DNA from: GCA-2746795 sp964643965
GTDB taxonomy: Bacteria > Chloroflexota > Anaerolineae > Promineifilales > Promineifilaceae
Assembly: GCA_964643965.1 (NCBI GenBank)
Contig: CAZXVH010000018.1
Span: 1 to 62,055 of the forward strand
Direction: 5' to 3'
Length of the DNA stretch: 62,055 bases
Shown here: positions 1 to 7,659 of the stretch, piece by piece
Layout of the letters: each line of letters opens with the position of its first letter
How positions within the stretch are numbered: the stretch's first letter is position 1
The notes under the pieces: model-generated
What the model was told of the DNA's origin: nothing
The model's input: only the letters and a program-made list of their open reading frames with translations
Database searches by the model: none
Position numbers and translations under genes: made by a program

Positions 1-2
1 GG

Positions 3-31
3 TTGACAGAGGAACGGCCGTTTGCTAGAAT
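3..31 (+). promoter_or_regulatory. sigma-70 promoter of tRNA-Glu
   Basis: A perfect -35 box TTGACA (3-8) and a -10 box TAGAAT (26-31) are separated by exactly 17 bases, placing transcription start near 38, just before the tRNA at 46. The spacer holds one AACGGCCGTT palindrome (13-22). Confidence 0.75.
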
Positions 32-45
32 CCCTCTTGCTCTTA

Positions 46-118
46 GCCCTGTTCGTCTAGCGGCCCAGGACGCGGCCCTCTCAAGGCCGAAACACGAGTT
101 CGAGTCTCGTACGGGGCA
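46..118 (+). tRNA. tRNA-Glu (anticodon CTC)
   Basis: The cloverleaf closes fully. The 7-bp acceptor stem pairs 46-52 with 111-117 (one G-U), the anticodon stem pairs 73-77 with 85-89, and the anticodon CTC sits at 80-82. The T arm carries TTCGAGT. The discriminator is A118 and no CCA is encoded, so the 3' end must be added by a CCA-adding enzyme such as the one at the right end of this window. Confidence 0.95.
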
Positions 119-130
119 TCATCACAAAAA

Positions 131-159
131 GCTCGTTCTGTCATAGAACGGGCTTTTTT
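131..159 (+). terminator. Intrinsic terminator of tRNA-Glu
   Basis: A 9-bp stem (131-139 with 145-153, one G-U) with a 5-base loop is followed by six T residues. It sits 12 bases after the tRNA and just before the next gene. Confidence 0.85.
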
Positions 160-165
160 GCTATC

Positions 166-1044
166 ATGGGAGTCATGGACTTAAATCCCCGACAAATACA
201 CCTGGATGATTCACAGATTGTAGAAGATGAAATCTCTTCTCCCCCGATTTACCTGGTGTCTGGTAATATCGGCGCGTTGGCGGAGCAGGTGGTGCGCACC
301 GTACTGCCCCAATTTCAGGGCGCTCGCATACCGGTGTTGAAGAAGACCCATGTGCTTAAACCGCAGCAAATCATCGATATTGTGAAAGAAGCGGGGGAGA
401 CAAATGGCGTTATCTTGCATACATTGGTCGATAATGACTTGCGCCTGTTTATGAACCAGCGCGCCAGGGAAAACGAGGTGTTAGCTATTGATCTGTTCGG
501 CCAACTCATGGAGTTCTTAATGCGAGAGTTGGGGCAGAAACCGGCCGGAAAACCGGGTCTCTACCGCTACAACAACCAGGAATATTTTGACCGCATAGAC
601 GCTATTGAATACACGCTAGACCATGATGATGGCAAGAATTATCAGGGGTGGCCCCAGGCGGAAATTGTGCTGACCGGCCCTTCTCGTTTGGGAAAAACGC
701 CGTTAGCAATTTACCTGTCCGTTTTGGGGTGGCGGGTGGCAAATGTGCCTTTGGTGCCGGGTGTGCCGCCGCGCCCGGAACTGTTTGCCCTGGATCGGAG
801 GCGGGTGATCGGCCTGACGATTGAGGAAGGGGAACTCCTCATGTTTCGCCAGCACCGGCAGGGTAGTTTGGGGGTGGGGAAGCAGTCTGATTACAATGAC
901 ATCACCAAATTAGTTGAAGAACTGGAAGAAGCCCGCCAGATTTATCGCCAGGGACGGTTTAAGGTGATTGATGTCTCTAATAAACCGATTGAATCGACGG
1001 CCGCTCAGGTGATAACGGCCGTTACTCGCCAACTAAAAACATAA
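166..1044 (+). CDS. Pyruvate,water dikinase / PPDK regulatory protein (bifunctional kinase-pyrophosphorylase, DUF299)
   Basis: This 292-residue protein belongs to the family that phosphorylates and dephosphorylates the catalytic-loop threonine of PEP synthase or pyruvate phosphate dikinase, switching PEP formation off and on. The N-terminal half (from about residue 27, IYLVSGNIGALAEQ) is the DUF299 fold. A P-loop-like GPSRLGKTP lies at residues 171-179, and the conserved C-terminal helix ends DVSNKPIESTAAQVI. ATG at 166 or 175 could be the start; neither has a clear ribosome binding site. Its target dikinase is not in the window. A link to the PEP-using Dha phosphotransferase further on is plausible but only inferred. 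Confidence 0.88.
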   Translation: MGVMDLNPRQIHLDDSQIVEDEISSPPIYLVSGNIGALAEQVVRTVLPQFQGARIPVLKKTHVLKPQQIIDIVKEAGETNGVILHTLVDNDLRLFMNQRARENEVLAIDLFGQLMEFLMRELGQKPAGKPGLYRYNNQEYFDRIDAIEYTLDHDDGKNYQGWPQAEIVLTGPSRLGKTPLAIYLSVLGWRVANVPLVPGVPPRPELFALDRRRVIGLTIEEGELLMFRQHRQGSLGVGKQSDYNDITKLVEELEEARQIYRQGRFKVIDVSNKPIESTAAQVITAVTRQLKT

Positions 1045-1057
1045 CAACAATCAAAAA

Positions 1058-1086
1058 GGCAGCGGCATCATCAAAATGCCACTGCC
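1058..1086. terminator. Bidirectional terminator between convergent genes
   Basis: An 11-position stem with one C-A mismatch (1058-1068 with 1076-1086) and a 7-base loop has an A-run on its left and CTCTTTCT on its right. It lies between the ends of the regulatory kinase and the acyl-CoA dehydrogenase. Confidence 0.65.
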
Positions 1087-1137
1087 CTCTTTCTAACAGG
1101 TGTATCTCCCTAAAAATGTGGAAATCGCCGATAGCGC

Positions 1138-2292
1138 TTACTTGCGGAACAGTTCACGCACCACAATATTCCGCTGAATCTGGCTGGTTCCTTCATAAAT
1201 CTGGAAAATCTTGGCGTCACGCATCAGCTTCTCCACCGGATACTCGCCCATATAACCATACCCACCAAATACCTGCACGGCGTCCGTGGCGATCTTCATG
1301 GCGGCGTCGGCGGCATACGCCTTGCCGAACGACGAAACCATCGTGTCCGGCTCGCCATAGTCCACTGCCCAGGCCGATTTATGCACCAGCAGGCGGGCTG
1401 CTTCCAGTTCCATAGCCATGTCGGCGATTTTGTGACCGATGGCCTGGTACTGCCAGATCGGTTTGCCCATCGACATACGTTCTTTGGCGTAAGAGATGGA
1501 TTCTTCCAATGCCCGCCGCGCCACACCCAAAGCGCCCGCCGCCGTCGCCGGCCGACTGCGGTCGAATACCTTCATGGCGGTGATAAAACCAGTTCCCTCA
1601 GGCCCTAAAAGATGGGTTTCTGGTACCTTGACGCCATCAAAGACGACTTCGGCCGTATCGGAAGCATGTTGGCCCAGCTTATCAAAGGGTTTACCCACGC
1701 TGACGCCTTCCCAATCCCGCTCCACAATAAAGCAGCTCATGCCCTTGTAACGCACTTCGGGGTCGGTATAAGCAAATACGGTAAAGAAATTGGCGACGGT
1801 GGCCCCAGTGATAAAAGTTTTGCTGCCATCCAGAATATAATGGTCGCCCTCTTTACGGGCTTTGGTTTTAATACCGGCCACGTCAGAGCCAGCTTCCGGT
1901 TCGGTGAGGCAGTAGGCTGCCATTTGTCCATCAGCCAACCGGCCGCCATATTCCTGCTTTTGCGCTTCTGTGCCAGCAATGAGAATGGGCAGAATGGCCA
2001 GCCCATTGACGCCCATGGCCGTGCTAATGCCTGAGCAACCATAGGCCAGTTCTTCGGTGACCAGGCATTCTTCGAGCAAGCTTAAACCGAGGCCGCCGTA
2101 TTCTTCCGGGATGCTCATGGTTGTCAGGCCCATTTCCTGTGCTTTTTTGATGACGGGCCAGGGATACTCGTGGGTTTTATCGTAATGTTCTGCCACGGGG
2201 ATGATTTCGTTTTTAGCAAAATCACGCGCCAATAACTGAATTTCTCGCTGTTCTGCGGTCAAGGCAAAGCTAATACCACCATTTACGCTCAT
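1138..2292 (-). CDS. Acyl-CoA dehydrogenase
   Basis: A 384-residue flavoprotein of the medium/short-chain acyl-CoA dehydrogenase family, which oxidises an acyl-CoA to the trans-2-enoyl-CoA and passes electrons to electron-transfer flavoprotein. The signatures are all present: YCLTEPEAGSDV in the middle domain and GGYGYMGEYPVEKLMRDAK followed by IYEGTSQIQ near the C-terminus, which contains the catalytic glutamate position (YEGT). Length is normal. The gene stands alone on the minus strand. A 20-bp palindrome overlaps a possible promoter about 80 bases upstream, suggesting control by a dimeric repressor. Substrate chain length cannot be told from sequence. Confidence 0.93.
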   Translation of the reverse strand: MSVNGGISFALTAEQREIQLLARDFAKNEIIPVAEHYDKTHEYPWPVIKKAQEMGLTTMSIPEEYGGLGLSLLEECLVTEELAYGCSGISTAMGVNGLAILPILIAGTEAQKQEYGGRLADGQMAAYCLTEPEAGSDVAGIKTKARKEGDHYILDGSKTFITGATVANFFTVFAYTDPEVRYKGMSCFIVERDWEGVSVGKPFDKLGQHASDTAEVVFDGVKVPETHLLGPEGTGFITAMKVFDRSRPATAAGALGVARRALEESISYAKERMSMGKPIWQYQAIGHKIADMAMELEAARLLVHKSAWAVDYGEPDTMVSSFGKAYAADAAMKIATDAVQVFGGYGYMGEYPVEKLMRDAKIFQIYEGTSQIQRNIVVRELFRK

Positions 2293-2372
2293 GATTACGA
2301 ATCTCCTTTTTGACTGTGTGCTGTTGTGCAGGCTGCTGGGGAGCGGCTCCCTGCCTCCTGGACGAAATTTGG

Positions 2373-2408
2373 ATTGTAACTGTACAGTTACAAAACTTTA
2401 AAAGTTTG
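2373..2408 (-). promoter_or_regulatory. Candidate operator and promoter of the acyl-CoA dehydrogenase
   Basis: A perfect 20-bp palindrome TTGTAACTGTACAGTTACAA (2374-2393) is followed by a second near-perfect one, AAACTTTAAAAGTTT (2394-2408). On the minus strand a -10-like TACAAT overlaps the first palindrome, with a weak -35 (TTAAAG) 17 bases upstream. The layout is that of a TetR-type repressor site; the regulator is not in the window. Confidence 0.5.
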
Positions 2409-2416
2409 AACGGTTA

Positions 2417-2965
2417 CTATTCATCTTCGTTTTCTGCCGTCTTGTCATCGGCCGCTTCGTTTTTTAAGTGAAAATTTTCTACTTTTTGTAGGTCGATGGT
2501 CATGCCGCCATCAACCTGGCCGGTATCGACGACGGCGTCCCGGGGAATGGTGCCGTTATTGGCGACTGGCCCTTCAATATAGACGCGGGAAAGGGAAAAG
2601 CCGGTGACTTCGCCTTCTTCACCGATAATGATGTCGCCCAGGACGCCTACTTTGGTGCCGCCGGGGGTATCGACGCCGCGACCGCGCAGCTTTTCCAGGC
2701 GCTGCCAGTTATCGGCTTCGCCAAGTTCTTTGTTGTCGGTTTCCACATCCGCGTTTTTCACCAGGATGGCGTCAATGCCGAAGACGACCACGTTTTCACG
2801 CTGGATGAGTTTGTCTTTGCGGCCGATCAAGCCTTCAGAGCCAGTATAGATGCCGGTGACCCAATAAAGGTCTTTATTGATGTATAAATCTTTAGCATAC
2901 CCAACTAAACGGCCGTCGGTGACGCTGATAATCGGTTTGCCGGTGAGATCTTTTCCTAAACGCAT
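2417..2965 (-). CDS. PRC-barrel domain protein
   Basis: A protein of 182 residues with two tandem PRC-barrel-like halves. The first begins RLGKDLTGKPIISVTDGRLVG and the second contains VGVLGDIIIGEEGEVTGFSLSR. The tail is acidic. PRC barrels occur in RimM and photosynthetic reaction-centre H subunits, and many stand-alone members in bacteria have no assigned role. I chose ATG at 2965 because GGAAGGAAGGG lies just upstream; an in-frame ATG at 2992 has no such site. No neighbour suggests a function. Confidence 0.82.
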   Translation of the reverse strand: MRLGKDLTGKPIISVTDGRLVGYAKDLYINKDLYWVTGIYTGSEGLIGRKDKLIQRENVVVFGIDAILVKNADVETDNKELGEADNWQRLEKLRGRGVDTPGGTKVGVLGDIIIGEEGEVTGFSLSRVYIEGPVANNGTIPRDAVVDTGQVDGGMTIDLQKVENFHLKNEAADDKTAENEDE

Positions 2966-3003
2966 GGGTTCCCTTCCTTCCTGTTTTGTCATTATTCAGT
3001 CAG

Positions 3004-3014
3004 ACCTGTCAGGT
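3004..3014. repeat. ACCTGTCAGGT palindrome (dispersed family)
   Basis: A short palindrome in the spacer downstream of mdh. A longer version, AAACCTGACAGGTTT, lies at 5041-5055. Both are intergenic, and no function is visible. Confidence 0.5.
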
Positions 3015-3158
3015 TTGCTCAAAAGATAGTTCTGTATCTCCGCTAAACTTGACAGGCCTGGTTCCACACAATGCTCACTGTCACAACATTATAATGCCAG
3101 ATCGCGCCGATGCAATCGGAAATTAGGCTACTCTCTAATCTCCAATTATCCTTACCTC

Positions 3159-4142
3159 TTAAAGCATATCCTGCACAATCTCTTTTTCTGAGCGTAGTTC
3201 GGCCAGCGTCTCGGCAATCTTTTCTTTGGCAAAGCTGCTCAAGGATAACCCTGGTACGATTGACCAACCGCCAGCGCCATCGCTTTGAACCGGGAAGGAG
3301 AAGATCAGCCCTTCATCAATGCCGTAGCTGCCATCAGAGGCAACGGCCGCCGAGAACCAATGCCCGGCCGGCGTCTTCCGCTCAAAGCTCATCACATGAT
3401 CCAGGGCGGCATTGGCGGCCGATAGCGCTGAGGATTTGCCCCGCGCCTCAATCACGGCTGCGCCTCGTTTTTGCACGGTGGTAATAAACTCGCCGCGTAT
3501 CCATGCGTGATGCGTAATCACTTCCAGGGCTGGTTTGCCGTTAATTTTGGCGTTTTCTGCGTCTGGGTATTGGGTGGCGCTGTGGTTGCCCCAAATGGTG
3601 ACATTGCTGACATCATTTACGGTGACGCCTGCTTTTTGGGCCAGTTGAGCATAGGCTCGATTTTGATCCAGGCGAGTCAGAGCGCTAAAACGGGCTGCCG
3701 GAATATCTTTGGCGTTATTCATGGCGATGAGGCAGTTGGTATTGGCGGGGTTGCCTACCACTAAGACGCGAATATCAGACGCGCCTTTTTGCAAGGCATT
3801 GCCCTGACCGACAAAGATAGGCCCGTTTTCCCGGATCAGGTCGCCGCGTTCCATGCCTTTGCCGCGTGGTTTAGAGCCAACTAACAAGGCCCAATTTACG
3901 CCCGCAAACGCTGTTTCGGCGTTGTCGGTGACAACGATGTTCTCTAATAAGGGGAAGGCGCAGTCGTCTAATTCCATCACGACGCCCTCCAGAGCGCCTA
4001 AAGCAGGGGTGATTTCTAAAAGATGAAGGGAGACTTTGGTATCTGGCCCAAACACTTCGCCTGAAACCAGTCGTGGTAATAAAGAATAACCAATTTGACC
4101 GGCAGCCCCGGTGACTGCCACTTTTATGCTTTGTTTAGACAT
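3159..4142 (-). CDS. mdh: Malate dehydrogenase (NAD-dependent)
   Basis: A 327-residue enzyme that interconverts malate and oxaloacetate in the TCA cycle, of the dimeric cytosolic-type group. Visible are the dinucleotide-binding GAAGQIGYSLLPRL near residue 11, the substrate-binding arginine region LTRLDQNRAYAQLA, and the catalytic histidine motif IWGNHSATQYPD. Length is normal. The stop codon abuts a short heptad-like stretch (CTCTAAT, CTCCAAT). The gene is alone on the minus strand, with a plausible sigma-70 promoter about 90 bases upstream. Confidence 0.95.
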   Translation of the reverse strand: MSKQSIKVAVTGAAGQIGYSLLPRLVSGEVFGPDTKVSLHLLEITPALGALEGVVMELDDCAFPLLENIVVTDNAETAFAGVNWALLVGSKPRGKGMERGDLIRENGPIFVGQGNALQKGASDIRVLVVGNPANTNCLIAMNNAKDIPAARFSALTRLDQNRAYAQLAQKAGVTVNDVSNVTIWGNHSATQYPDAENAKINGKPALEVITHHAWIRGEFITTVQKRGAAVIEARGKSSALSAANAALDHVMSFERKTPAGHWFSAAVASDGSYGIDEGLIFSFPVQSDGAGGWSIVPGLSLSSFAKEKIAETLAELRSEKEIVQDML

Positions 4143-4232
4143 GTTATTTCTCCTGATGTTAAGTTTTGGTGGGAGGATGGCCCCCCTGTGGGAAAGTGGA
4201 AATGTTAATAACTGCGAGGCAGTAGTTACTCA

Positions 4233-4260
4233 ATTATCGCCAAACTGGATAATCTCGCAA
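4233..4260 (-). promoter_or_regulatory. Candidate mdh promoter
   Basis: On the minus strand TTGCGA (4255-4260) and GATAAT (4233-4238) are separated by 16 bases, about 90 bases before the mdh start. Confidence 0.4.
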
Positions 4261-4267
4261 CTGATAC

Positions 4268-5011
4268 TTAAAGTAAATCATCGGGCAGTATCCAGTTTTT
4301 CATCCACTCATGGGCGTCTGGAAAGCCGCTGTTTTCGGCGGCGGTGATCAGTTTATGAACTGGCACGGGTACACGGCGCAGGTCTACGCTGGCCACGTGG
4401 TTTTCGCAGGAGACGATGGCATATTCAGCCCAGGGCAAGTAGCGAGGGGAGTGGACGAAGAGGGCTTGCTCGAAAGGCATACCCACGCTGCCGGCATTGA
4501 TGAGCATGATGCCTTTGTGCTGGCGCATCATTTGCATATGGGTGTGCCCGCCGGCCATGACGGTGGCTTTGTTGCCCCCCAAGAGTTCATCGACGGTGGT
4601 AGGTGGGGTCATGGCGAGGATGATGTCGGTGTTTGAGCGGGGCGAGCCATGAAAGCAGATGAGATTATGGTGGGCGGAGAGGGGCACGGTTAACATAGGT
4701 TTAAAGGAACGGATGAAGTCGAAATCCTGGGGGCGAAGCTGCTGGGCGCACCAGGAGATGGAGTCGGCAAACCAGGAAGCATCCATGTATTCATGCAGCA
4801 CGGAAGGGTCTAGCAGGAATAGGTCGTGATTGCCCATAATGCATTCGCAGCCTAAACCCTGGATGCGATCCATAACGGCCGTTGGCTCAGGCCCCAAGGT
4901 AGCAATATCTCCCAAACAGACAATCTGGTCTACGTTTTGCCGTTTGATGTCGGCGAGGGCAGCTTCTAATGAAACGTTGTTGCCATGTATGTCTGAGATT
5001 AGGGCGATGCG
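4268..5011 (-). CDS. Metallophosphoesterase (calcineurin-like, YfcE/MJ0936 type)
   Basis: A 247-residue dimetal phosphoesterase. The metal and active-site motifs are in order: SDIHGN at the N-terminus, CLGDIATLGP, IMGNHD, ICFHGSP and the C-terminal GHTHMQM with NAGSVGMP. These match the small stand-alone phosphodiesterases or protein-phosphatase-like proteins; the substrate cannot be inferred. I chose ATG at 5011, since CAGGAT precedes it and the family starts MRIALISDIHGN. An upstream TTG at 5041 would add ten residues encoded partly by an AACCTGACAGG repeat. Confidence 0.88.
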   Translation of the reverse strand, partial: RIALISDIHGNNVSLEAALADIKRQNVDQIVCLGDIATLGPEPTAVMDRIQGLGCECIMGNHDLFLLDPSVLHEYMDASWFADSISWCAQQLRPQDFDFIRSFKPMLTVPLSAHHNLICFHGSPRSNTDIILAMTPPTTVDELLGGNKATVMAGGHTHMQMMRQHKGIMLINAGSVGMPFEQALFVHSPRYLPWAEYAIVSCENHVASVDLRRVPVPVHKLITAAENSGFPDAHEWMKNWILPDDLL

Positions 5012-5040
5012 CATTGATATCCTGAAAAGATACTCCCTCA

Positions 5041-5055
5041 AAACCTGACAGGTTT
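5041..5055. repeat. AAACCTGACAGGTTT palindrome
   Basis: A perfect 15-bp palindrome between two minus-strand genes, with a half copy (CTGTCAGGT) near 5086. It is related to the site at 3004. Confidence 0.55.
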
Positions 5056-5101
5056 TTGGGAGTATGCGTAGACTCTGGTGGAATCTGTCAGGTCTGAATG
5101 G

Positions 5102-5944
5102 TTAAGGAATAGCTGTTGTCATGCTTCTCTGCCGCACCACTTCATATAAAAGCAAGGCGGTGGCCACTGATAAATTTAAACTATCTACGACGCCGGTCAT
5201 GGGGATGGTGACTTGTTTGTGGGCGGCGTTTACCCAAAAGGGGCTTAACCCGGTGGCTTCACTGCCCAAGACAACGGCCGTTCCCCCTCTCATATCGACG
5301 CCTGTGTAAACGACGTCACTGGCTGGGGTGGCGGCGATGATCTGGATATTTTTTTGTTCAAGCCAGTCTCGTAAACGGCCGTTTTCCACCGAAAATGTAG
5401 GCGTTGAAAATAAAGCGCCTAAACTGGCGCGGACCACGTTCGGGTTGAAAATATCCGTGCTGCCTTCAGCCGCTGCCCTGTGGCAAACCACCACCCCATC
5501 CACGCCGGCCGCATTGGCCGTGCGCAAAATACCACCCAAATTACCTGGTTTTTCCACCTCTTCAATAATAGCCAGGAATGGCGCATCACCCAAGACCAGA
5601 TCCTCTAATTCCTGTGAAGGGTAGGCGATCACGAGCAGCAAGCCGCCGCTACCACCCCGATAAGCTATTTTTTCAAAAACAGAGGGAGTGACTTCAAAAA
5701 TTTGGCAACGCTTATTTGCTTCATCATCCAGAAGCATTCTGGCAGTTTCTTGCGCGAAAGGGTCTGTGAGTAAAGGGGGGCAGATGTAAGCCTCCAACGG
5801 TTGAATGCCAGCGTGAAGGGCGCGATATACTTCACGCACCCCTTCCACGATAGTTTTTTTCCGGCCGTCCCGATAACGGCGGTTATTGAGTTTGACAACT
5901 TGCTTGATGTGAGGGTTGCCCAAACTGCTTATTTTTACGGGCAT
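5102..5944 (-). CDS. RNA methyltransferase, TrmH/SpoU family
   Basis: A 280-residue SPOUT methyltransferase that would 2'-O-methylate rRNA or tRNA with S-adenosylmethionine. The N-terminal substrate-binding domain (SpoU_sub_bind; KISSLGNPHIKQVVKLNNRR) precedes the knotted domain, with motif 1 VEKPGNLGGILRTANAAGVDGVV, motif 2 AVVLGSEATGLS and motif 3 VTIPMTGVVDSLNLSVATALLLYE. It is clearly catalytic in form. The exact RNA target cannot be told from sequence. Confidence 0.92.
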   Translation of the reverse strand: MPVKISSLGNPHIKQVVKLNNRRYRDGRKKTIVEGVREVYRALHAGIQPLEAYICPPLLTDPFAQETARMLLDDEANKRCQIFEVTPSVFEKIAYRGGSGGLLLVIAYPSQELEDLVLGDAPFLAIIEEVEKPGNLGGILRTANAAGVDGVVVCHRAAAEGSTDIFNPNVVRASLGALFSTPTFSVENGRLRDWLEQKNIQIIAATPASDVVYTGVDMRGGTAVVLGSEATGLSPFWVNAAHKQVTIPMTGVVDSLNLSVATALLLYEVVRQRSMTTAIP

Positions 5945-5986
5945 GAATATGTACCAATGAGTCTAAAATTTTTAACGCCTCCGCCA

Positions 5987-6017
5987 AATTGGTTCGATCT
6001 TAGCGAGTGAACCAATT
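5987..6017. repeat. 33-nt hairpin repeat, copy 1
   Basis: Inverted arms AATTGGTTC (5987-5995) and GAACCAATT (6009-6017) enclose a 13-base spacer, GATCTTAGCGAGT. Copies with the same 13-base spacing and related spacer lie at 10583 and 12628. Confidence 0.7.
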
Positions 6018-6019
6018 GA

Positions 6020-6556
6020 TCAAAGGGTGGTTTTAGGCGACAGCATGATGAAATCCGGCTCAGACAAACCTTTAGTCACAGCATCTTGATATTTGTGGGT
6101 GAAAAAACTCATAATTTGCACAAACACGGCATCATAAAATGGATCTAATTCCCGCCGACGATCTTCGTGGATTTTTATCTCTTTACCCTGGGGACCTAAT
6201 TTTACGATGAAAAGCGCGCCTACTTTCTTGATGAAAAAACTCATGACAAAGGGCAGCGGGTAAGCGCCGCCCGGTTCTTCCACAGCCAACTCCAGACCAA
6301 AGTGCCAGAATGAATCATCATCCATTTGCATAGCGGCGGATATGGCATAAAAGCGGTTGGTCGGGTCGATCTCTTCGCCTAAGGGGATGTAGGTAATTTC
6401 CTGGCTGTGGGGCCACTCGAAGTATTCAACCATACCGTCAACCAGATCACGGGCAAAGTTTTGGCAATCTTCCTGATATTCACGGAAGGCTTTGCGTGAT
6501 TGACGATAGGTTTTGCAAATTTCATCGTATTTTGTTTTCTTGTGGGTCGCTGCCAT
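6020..6556 (-). CDS. Hypothetical protein (178 aa)
   Basis: I do not recognise the family. The protein is soluble and compact, with a charged N-terminal helix (KTKYDEICKTYRQSRKAFREY), then a mixed beta region containing IPLGEEIDPTNRFYAISAAM and FVMSFFIKKVGALFIVKLG, and a C-terminal helix. It has no signal peptide, membrane segment or metal motif. ATG at 6556 is preferred because AGAGGG lies upstream; a TTG at 6568 is the longer alternative. Coding character is good throughout. Confidence 0.7.
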   Translation of the reverse strand: MAATHKKTKYDEICKTYRQSRKAFREYQEDCQNFARDLVDGMVEYFEWPHSQEITYIPLGEEIDPTNRFYAISAAMQMDDDSFWHFGLELAVEEPGGAYPLPFVMSFFIKKVGALFIVKLGPQGKEIKIHEDRRRELDPFYDAVFVQIMSFFTHKYQDAVTKGLSEPDFIMLSPKTTL

Positions 6557-6683
6557 CGTCCCTCTCAATTGTCTATGTGATGACTTATTTTATTTGCCAT
6601 GGCCCTCTCTTGACGGGTCTCATTGGAGGGACCTTAATGAAAACACTTTAATTTATTTCTAAAAAATTTGCAAACCCAGCTGA

Positions 6684-7613
6684 TTATTCGTTTGTCAGCC
6701 GTTTCATCAAGATGTTGAATTCGTTTTCAGAGACGCCAGCCACGCCTAACGGCCGTTCTACCCTATCATGGCAGTCCGACCCACCCGTTTGTATTAACCC
6801 ATATTTGTCTGCCCAGGCGGCCAGCAGTTGTTGGTGTTCTGGCGCATGGCCCGGATAGTGAACTTCCAGCCCGTCCAGCCCCAGCCTCGTCTCGTCCAGG
6901 AATTCCGGCATCAGCTTTGCCACAATGTCAAGGGGGGGCAGCACTTCGTTATAGAGGCTTTTGCCGGGATAAGAGCCGGCCGCTGGATGGGCAAATACGC
7001 GCACCAACTGCGGATACCTGTGCAGCAGCGGCGTCAGTTGGGCAGGGTCTATGCCAGAGGGCACGTAAGCCGCACTGTCGTTGCCGATGAGCAAATTCAC
7101 CTGCTTCTTGTCAAGGCCATGATTCTCTTTGAGGGCCAGGGCAAAATGGCGACGGGTGACGTTGGGGGCCAGCGCTTCTATTTCGGCGGCGGACAAAGTT
7201 CGTTTTAGCAGCGGCGTTTTTCCGGCCGGACCAAATTCGGCGTTAATAGCGTCCACCCGCGCTTGCACCAGACCGCTGCCCCGTCCCTGGCTGAAAATTT
7301 CAGTGGCCTGTCGGCGGAAAAGGGGATCAGCCAGCAGCGTATACGGGATGTAAAGCAGGTAATGCAATGTGCCTACAAAATAAGGGCGTCTAAAACGGAG
7401 CGACACTTCTACCCCGGGTACGACTTGAATGCCCGCTTCTTCGCCGGCGGCTAATGCTTCATCCAGGCCGTTGAGCGTATCATGATCGGTGACGCCGAGA
7501 GCGTGCAGCCTCAGAGAGAGCGCCGCGCCAACCAGTTCGGTTGGCGTGTATTCCCCATCGGAAGCGGTGGTATGGTTATGTAGATCGGCAAAATAAGCGT
7601 CTGTGTGTGTCAT
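6684..7613 (-). CDS. PHP-domain metal-dependent phosphoesterase
   Basis: A 309-residue PHP protein. Family motifs are DLHNHTTASDG at residues 10-20 and VTDHDTLNGLDEALAAGEEAGIQVVPGVEVS further on, then VFAHPAAGSYP and a C-terminal GSDCHD with its metal-binding aspartate and histidine. Related enzymes hydrolyse 3',5'-nucleoside bisphosphates or short oligonucleotides. Here only the general class is supported. It is longer than the compact members, with a helical insert near residues 90-170. Confidence 0.88.
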   Translation of the reverse strand: MTHTDAYFADLHNHTTASDGEYTPTELVGAALSLRLHALGVTDHDTLNGLDEALAAGEEAGIQVVPGVEVSLRFRRPYFVGTLHYLLYIPYTLLADPLFRRQATEIFSQGRGSGLVQARVDAINAEFGPAGKTPLLKRTLSAAEIEALAPNVTRRHFALALKENHGLDKKQVNLLIGNDSAAYVPSGIDPAQLTPLLHRYPQLVRVFAHPAAGSYPGKSLYNEVLPPLDIVAKLMPEFLDETRLGLDGLEVHYPGHAPEHQQLLAAWADKYGLIQTGGSDCHDRVERPLGVAGVSENEFNILMKRLTNE

Positions 7614-7659
7614 AGGTTATGAAATTAAAGGCCGAGAACCTGACAAATGAAATAACAGT

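Noticed and set aside
1116..2042. Several plus- and minus-strand frames within the acyl-CoA dehydrogenase
   Set aside because: They are shadows of the strongly coding acyl-CoA dehydrogenase frame and show no family motifs.
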